This document shows, piece after piece, positions 59,472 through 64,000 of a DNA stretch of 64,000 nucleotides (position 1 is its first letter; each line of letters opens with the position of its first letter). Source of the DNA: Cystobasidiopsis lactophilus (lineage: Eukaryota; Basidiomycota; Agaricostilbomycetes; Agaricostilbales; Chionosphaeraceae); the NCBI GenBank assembly GCA_001599975.1, contig BCIO01000001.1:2952293-3016292 (forward strand). Reading direction: 5' to 3'. The notes below the pieces were generated by a model that saw only the letters and a list, made by a program, of their open reading frames with translations, made no database searches and was not told the DNA's origin. A program made the translations under genes and the position numbers.

Positions 59472-61413
59472 TTGGGGAGAGAGCAAGGGAAGGCCAGGCG
59501 AAAAAGGTTGGTCAGAATAGACCAGAGCGTGAGACTGCAGTCGAAGGTTTTGAGACCAATGAGACAAAGAGCCGAGTTCGAATTCGAGCGAACGGCAGGG
59601 ATTCGCTTGCTCGTCGTTCTCTGGTCTTGTCAGAAGCCAGCTAGGCGGGAGGGAGAGGAAGAAGAAGCTCCCTGTTTGCAGGAATTGCGGGAAGGAATGT
59701 GGCGACCGTTGAACCGTCGTGTGAACCGCGACAGTTAAATGAACGCGATTGAGACAAGGCGCGTCCGCCTTTTGTCCGTTCCAGAGCAGAGGTCCAAACT
59801 CAATAAGAGAGAGCCTATTATCCCCTGCGCTTTGGATTGTAGGCTCAGAGGGAAGGGAGAAGGCCCCAGCGCGAACAATAGCCAAACAATGACGGAAAGT
59901 CGCGTATCAGGAACGGATTCAGTCGGCCCTGATTTTGCTGCATTGGTGCGGAGGGAGTTGCATTTGCTCTGCTCGAGAGGTTTGTGTCACCGTCACGGAT
60001 AGATAGCTCTCCGCGGGCGAGGTGCGCAGACACACCATTGGCCGCTTTTTTGCGCAAGGGTGGCCGCGGACGGGAGGCTTTTTGTTTCGTGAGACAAACG
60101 ATCTTGTTCGTCTTCTGCGCAACTAAAATCCATCATGGGCCCTAGGGGCGCCTAAGGATCAGGAAGAGGGCGACTCTGGTTGACGTGCCGCCGAAGTCGG
60201 TGTTCGCCGCCCCTTGCTGGAGCGCTCCCAGTACCTTGCTGCGCCCCACGCAATGCCTTCGACGACTGTGGGACATTTAAAGGCTGACCACAAAAATAAG
60301 TTGCGCAAAGGCAAATCGCCTCCCGCAATTCTGGCACGTGAAATGCGACATTTAGCTGGCACACGACCAAAGCGTTGGCGTCTTGGCTTGAACGCCTGAT
60401 TTAAGTACATGCTAGAGTCTTCGACCGGACAGTCCTCAAAGACAAGCGCTAAAGAGAAATACAAGAGAACGACTCAGGTGAAGACCGAGGAGCCACATTT
60501 GAGCATCTTTGAAGCAATTGATCTATCGTAGCGGGCGTCGACCCCTGGAGACGCCCAGTCCTGAAGGCTCTGCAAGTTGCTTGACCAGGCCGAACAGACT
60601 GAAAGCCAAGCAAACAGGCGGAGTCGTTGTTGCAGGGGAAGGCTTGTCACCTTGTGAGTCGATGGTCGATGGGCGGCCTGCCGCTGATGGACCAAGTCGG
60701 GGGTCCCTTTGAATCTCCCAAGGATTCGAATCTTTCTCTCCCAGCCTCAGGGCCAATCCTTGTTGCATCCCCACAGCAAACTATTTCCCCAGAACTTCAG
60801 GCAGAGCCTTCAGGATCAAGCATTTTAGAAACAGCTGCATCCCACCGAGCAGAGATAAGGTCCAGAGTGTGAAGAGAAGGTGACAGGCCAGCAGGTAGCG
60901 AACTAGAGGGGGGACAGCCACACTGGCCACAGCCAAAGAGTCGACAGGCAAACCGCTTCAAGCTTTGGGGAAACAGTGAGCTTCCCACTCACGTTGGAAA
61001 ATGATGCTTACCACAAGAGTCGAATGCCACAGAGATTTGGATAAGAGGCCATAGGAAGTGTTGGATCAGCTTTGAAATGTAAGCCAGCCGTGTCGTTCTA
61101 CGACTGCATGCTTGCGATTCCGGCAACAGCAGCCTGGGGCGCGTTTGGCTTACGGAAACTCAAAAAACGAAGGGCTGCGCAGCATGGTCATCTAAACAGT
61201 GGTCGCGAGCAGAGCCCTTCAAACCAAGCGAACAAAACAAGGCGACTTGTGCCCAGTGGCCAGTCTTGTTCTCGACCGCGAAGGGCACCACAGACCAGCG
61301 ACATCAGCAGCGATCCAGCAGGACAGAACATAGCAGCCAGGTTGCTGACCATTGGTGTCGTTGAGCTTCGTTGAGCGGGAGAGAGAGGAGGTCAAGTCTC
61401 CTCCCGCACGACC
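59472..61413. other. Largest gene-free stretch, about 1.9 kb, between divergent genes
   Basis: This lies between the start of the arrestin-like gene (minus) and the RhoGAP gene (plus). Open frames on both strands are under about 100 codons, lack conserved motifs and do not chain across plausible introns. No tRNA-like cloverleaf or repeat is visible. It probably holds two promoters with long leaders, and could hide a non-coding transcript. Confidence 0.45.
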
Positions 61414-63598
61414 ATGGCACGCAACGTCAAGACAATCAGATCACTCCAAGCGTTGTTGAGTGAGGAGGCCACCGAATCTGAAGGCACACCGCTGTTCACC
61501 TCCCGGCGTGGCGGCGGAAGGCGGCCGTCGTCCAAGCCCAGCTTGTTGGAAGTGTTTGGAGGGGCCCAAGCAAGCGCCAGAAGGGACCAGTCGCCCGACT
61601 TGATAACAGACTGGCACTTAGTCGAAGACGACCCTCGACTGCTTCCCCTCCGCTCCTCTTCAGCGGTCAAAGTCGAGGACGCGGAGGTGTTGGAAGCTAC
61701 CCTCGAAGCTTGCCTCGCCCACGCTGGCTCAACACCATTTCACGACGAGCTTCTGCCCCTCATCATATTCAGCCCGTGTCAAATTACGACGTCCAGCGCA
61801 AAAGAGGTTTTGCGCCAGCTACCGAGGAAGATGGAGCCTCTGTGCATGGGTCCTTACGTCGGGGTGCGTGCTCGATTTCAAGCTGGCGATTCGTTTTGGA
61901 CGCATTTAATGTGCATCGTGTCAAAGGTCATCTTTGCATCGCCGTCAAGTGCCCAAGTTTCTACCAAAGAGCTGGTGCAGACCTACATGTCTCTCTCTAG
62001 GGTTTGTCTTGTTCTCCCTTGGCTTGCCTATATAGGGCTCATTCGCCTGTATGAGCAGCCGTCTAAGAAGAACTTGCAAAGGCTCTACGTCGTCCACGCC
62101 GGCTTCTGGACCAAGCTTTTAATCAAAGTCTTCCTGAACAGCGTCGTGTCTGGGAAAGTTAGCCGCAAGGGCAAGGTCAAAACTCTCGCCACTCTATCAG
62201 AACTAGCGAAGGAGGTGGATTTGAGACTGGCCGAGATTCCAGCGCAGGTCTACGAGTGCGTCTTTGTCAAATCTCGAGAACACCGGTTTGCCACCAGACC
62301 CTGATCCCGTATTGATGGGTGGCAGCTGGAACTTCAAGCTGGAGCCTAGCATCACTATGCCATCGTGCTTTCCGCTTGACAAACAGTTCGGGGTGCCCTT
62401 GGTTGAGGTGAGCCTTTCCGTTGCTTAGGCAGCTTTGTGCGAGCAGCTCAGACAACGGGCTCTGTACAGTTGATGGGGGCCCGCCTGGAACTTCCCAGAG
62501 TGGCTAAGGACTGCATTGCGCACATTCGCGAATGCGGACTTTCCACAGAAGGCGTCTTTCGCCTGTCGCCCTCCACCGCCCGGCTACGGGCAGCTCGGGA
62601 GGTCTACGATCGTGGTCAGCCGCTCACCTTGGCCAGATTTGGCAGCGCAGGCAACCAATCGTCAGTTCATTTGGCCGCCGCCCTACTCAAACTCTTTCTC
62701 CGCTCGCTGCCATCGCCGGTCATCTCAAGCAAGGACTACGGCCTGATTGAACGCTGTCCAAGAGACGAAAACGAAGCAATAGCATACCTCAGAGATGTTT
62801 TGCTGCCCGCTTTGGCTGATCGAGAGGGAGGAGAGGCGAATGTCGTGCTCCTTGGCGCCGTCCTGGAGCTACTTTGCGAGGCCGCTTTGCGCTCATGTAT
62901 GTTCATCTCTTCTGCACCCCACCCACGGTCAGTTTACGATGCAAACAGCTCTCAGCAAGATGGATGCTCACAACCTGGCCGTCTGCTTGACGCCGGTCTT
63001 GGTTCGGTCCCAGGACCTTCACAAGGACGCCCGTCTGTGCCATGTTCCAGCCCCGCCGAGCTCTGTATCATCCTCTGGCAAAACAAAACTTCCAAGGGAG
63101 CTAGATGGCGCACTCGATGGCAAAGCAACACTGGGCAGCGTGGTTAAATTGATGATCCAAAGGCAAGTCTCGCTCTCCAAGGCCTCCTTGTTTCAGCAAC
63201 CTCTCTAAACTTTCTTTGCAAACAGATACCATGAAATTTTCCCTGATATGCCTATAGATGGCGAGGACAGCGTTGAAGCGCTGGCGTTGCCCGATTCGCC
63301 ACTGCCAGACCTTTCCACCTCGTCAGCCGACAGCGCCGAAAGCGTTCCGGCTCCCTCTTCACCTCTCCCGCTCCCGGCTTCTCCCCGTTCTACACCTCGC
63401 CGACCGCGCAAGATGACTACGGCTTCGGCTCAAACGTCTCACTTCGGCTCTGTCCACACCACTGCGCCATCCTTCTTCTCCTTTGGCCCTTCTTCCAGTG
63501 GCAAGAGGAGCATGCGACTGCTAAAAGGAGACACGGTCAAGCAAAGGTCGGGTCCACAAACCACTTCCCAGACCGCTCGAGCCATCTTCGGGAACTAG
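61414..63598 (+). CDS. Sec14/CRAL-TRIO-like plus RhoGAP protein (Ecm25 / ARHGAP1-like)
   Basis: A GTPase-activating protein for Rho/Cdc42. The first part is a divergent Sec14-like domain: LLPLIIFSPCQI, then KKNLQRLYVVHAGFWTKLLI with LATLSELAKEVDL, matching the KNLxxLYVVHPxxF block of ARHGAP1. The RhoGAP domain follows: LPRVAKDCIAHIRECGLSTE, GVFRLSPSTARLRAA (with the arginine finger in GxFR), SVHLAAALLKLFLRSLPSPV and, after an intron, KMDAHNLAVCLTPVLVRS. A Ser/Pro-rich tail ends TARAIFGN. Introns are short and mostly GT-AG. The Sec14 part may bind lipid or a regulatory GTPase. Confidence 0.86.
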
Positions 63599-63671
63599 CT
63601 CTTAGCGAGCACCTCTTGTACCTCTTCTTTTGTGGCCATTTCTCCGCTGGCTGCGAGCCATCCAGGCGCCA

Positions 63672-64000
63672 ATGTCCCTGCCCTTCAATGCTCGAGTGCC
63701 CCTTGGACGAGTCCTTGACCTGGGTTGTCGGACGCTGCAGCTGCTTTGCGCTGTCCACATCTTCAACGAGTATGCCCTGGATCTACGCTGGGTGCGCTCC
63801 TCTCCCTTGCATCTAGATTGCAATGATGCTGAGCGATAGGTCTACAGGCCACTGGACTCAGCATGTTCCCGACCTTTGGCGAGCGGCCCAACTTTGTGGT
63901 AGTAGAAGCATTGACGCTGTTGTGGCCTACGCTGCGCCCGCTCCAACGAGGCGATATTGTGACGGCTGTTCAGCCCAATACACTGGAGCCAGTCATCAAG
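63672..64000 (+). CDS. Mitochondrial inner-membrane signal peptidase, Imp1-like, truncated by window end
   Basis: A type I signal peptidase family member that trims intermembrane-space proteins. Exon 1 MSLPFNARVPLGRVLDLG continues CAVHIFNEYALDLRW; a 57-nt intron (63791-63847) joins it to ATGLSMFPTFGERPNF, where Ser of SMxPT is the nucleophile. The next segment LRPLQRGDIVTAVQPNTLEP then VIK contains the RGDIV motif and the start of the P-x-x-P-x-x-x-I-K region. The general-base Lys would lie beyond position 64000. GPSM is more usual than GLSM. IMP1 is favoured over IMP2 by the N-terminal context, but the two are hard to tell apart here. Confidence 0.82.

Noticed and set aside
59739-61374. Several open frames of 60-100 codons in the large spacer
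   Set aside because: No homology-like motifs, no plausible exon chaining, and comparable frames occur on both strands.

Overview
This window is nuclear DNA from a fungus, most likely a basidiomycete. The genes are dense, GC-rich and broken by many very short introns, typically 50-65 nt with a CTRAY-like branch site close to the acceptor. The gene set includes a class IV chitin synthase, Def1, Nej1/XLF, an Ecm25-like RhoGAP and a YML020W-like hydrolase. The intron density argues against smut-type Ustilaginales and fits Pucciniomycotina or Exobasidiomycetes-like lineages, but the species cannot be fixed from the sequence alone. I see no transposon, viral fossil, tRNA, rRNA or CRISPR array.

Layout. 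1-9 kb: an ADCK2/Cqd1-type UbiB kinase (minus, runs off the left edge), VPS25 (plus), a CLC chloride transporter (minus), UTP11 (plus) and NUDCD1 (minus). 9-16 kb: DEF1 (plus), a SET-domain methyltransferase (minus) and an XLF/Nej1 end-joining factor (plus). 16-25.7 kb: a YML020W-like hydrolase (plus), a UBC4-type E2 with an unusual tail (minus), a PAF acetylhydrolase (plus), a G-protein beta subunit (minus) and a small SAP-like/coiled-coil protein (plus). 25.8-37.2 kb: a 6-kb ABCC transporter (minus) and a class IV chitin synthase (plus). 37.5-40.6 kb: an unrecognised protein with a Gly/Asp/His/Ser-rich N-terminal half and three diverged copies of a W-R-E-R-x-A-W repeat. 40.6-51.1 kb, all minus: SFM1, ISD11, RNA15/CSTF2, IES6, an unknown protein, an amidohydrolase and a cis-prenyltransferase. 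51.3-55 kb: VMA6 and GDA1 (plus). 55-59.4 kb: RPC11, gluconokinase and an arrestin-like protein (minus). 59.4-61.4 kb: the largest gene-free stretch. 61.4-64 kb: a Sec14/RhoGAP protein and an IMP1-like mitochondrial peptidase that runs off the right edge (plus).

The genes are mostly housekeeping and do not form one pathway. Loose themes are endomembrane traffic and acidification (VPS25, CLC, VMA6, ABCC, GDA1), transcription and RNA processing (DEF1, RNA15, RPC11, UTP11, IES6), mitochondria (ADCK2-like, ISD11, IMP1) and polarity, signalling and cell wall (G-beta, RhoGAP, chitin synthase). Neighbours are tightly packed: convergent stop codons lie as little as 5 and 11 bp apart and several divergent start codons are only 100-200 bp apart. 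Gene models were assembled by eye from splice signals and family similarity. Gene spans are firmer than individual exon edges.
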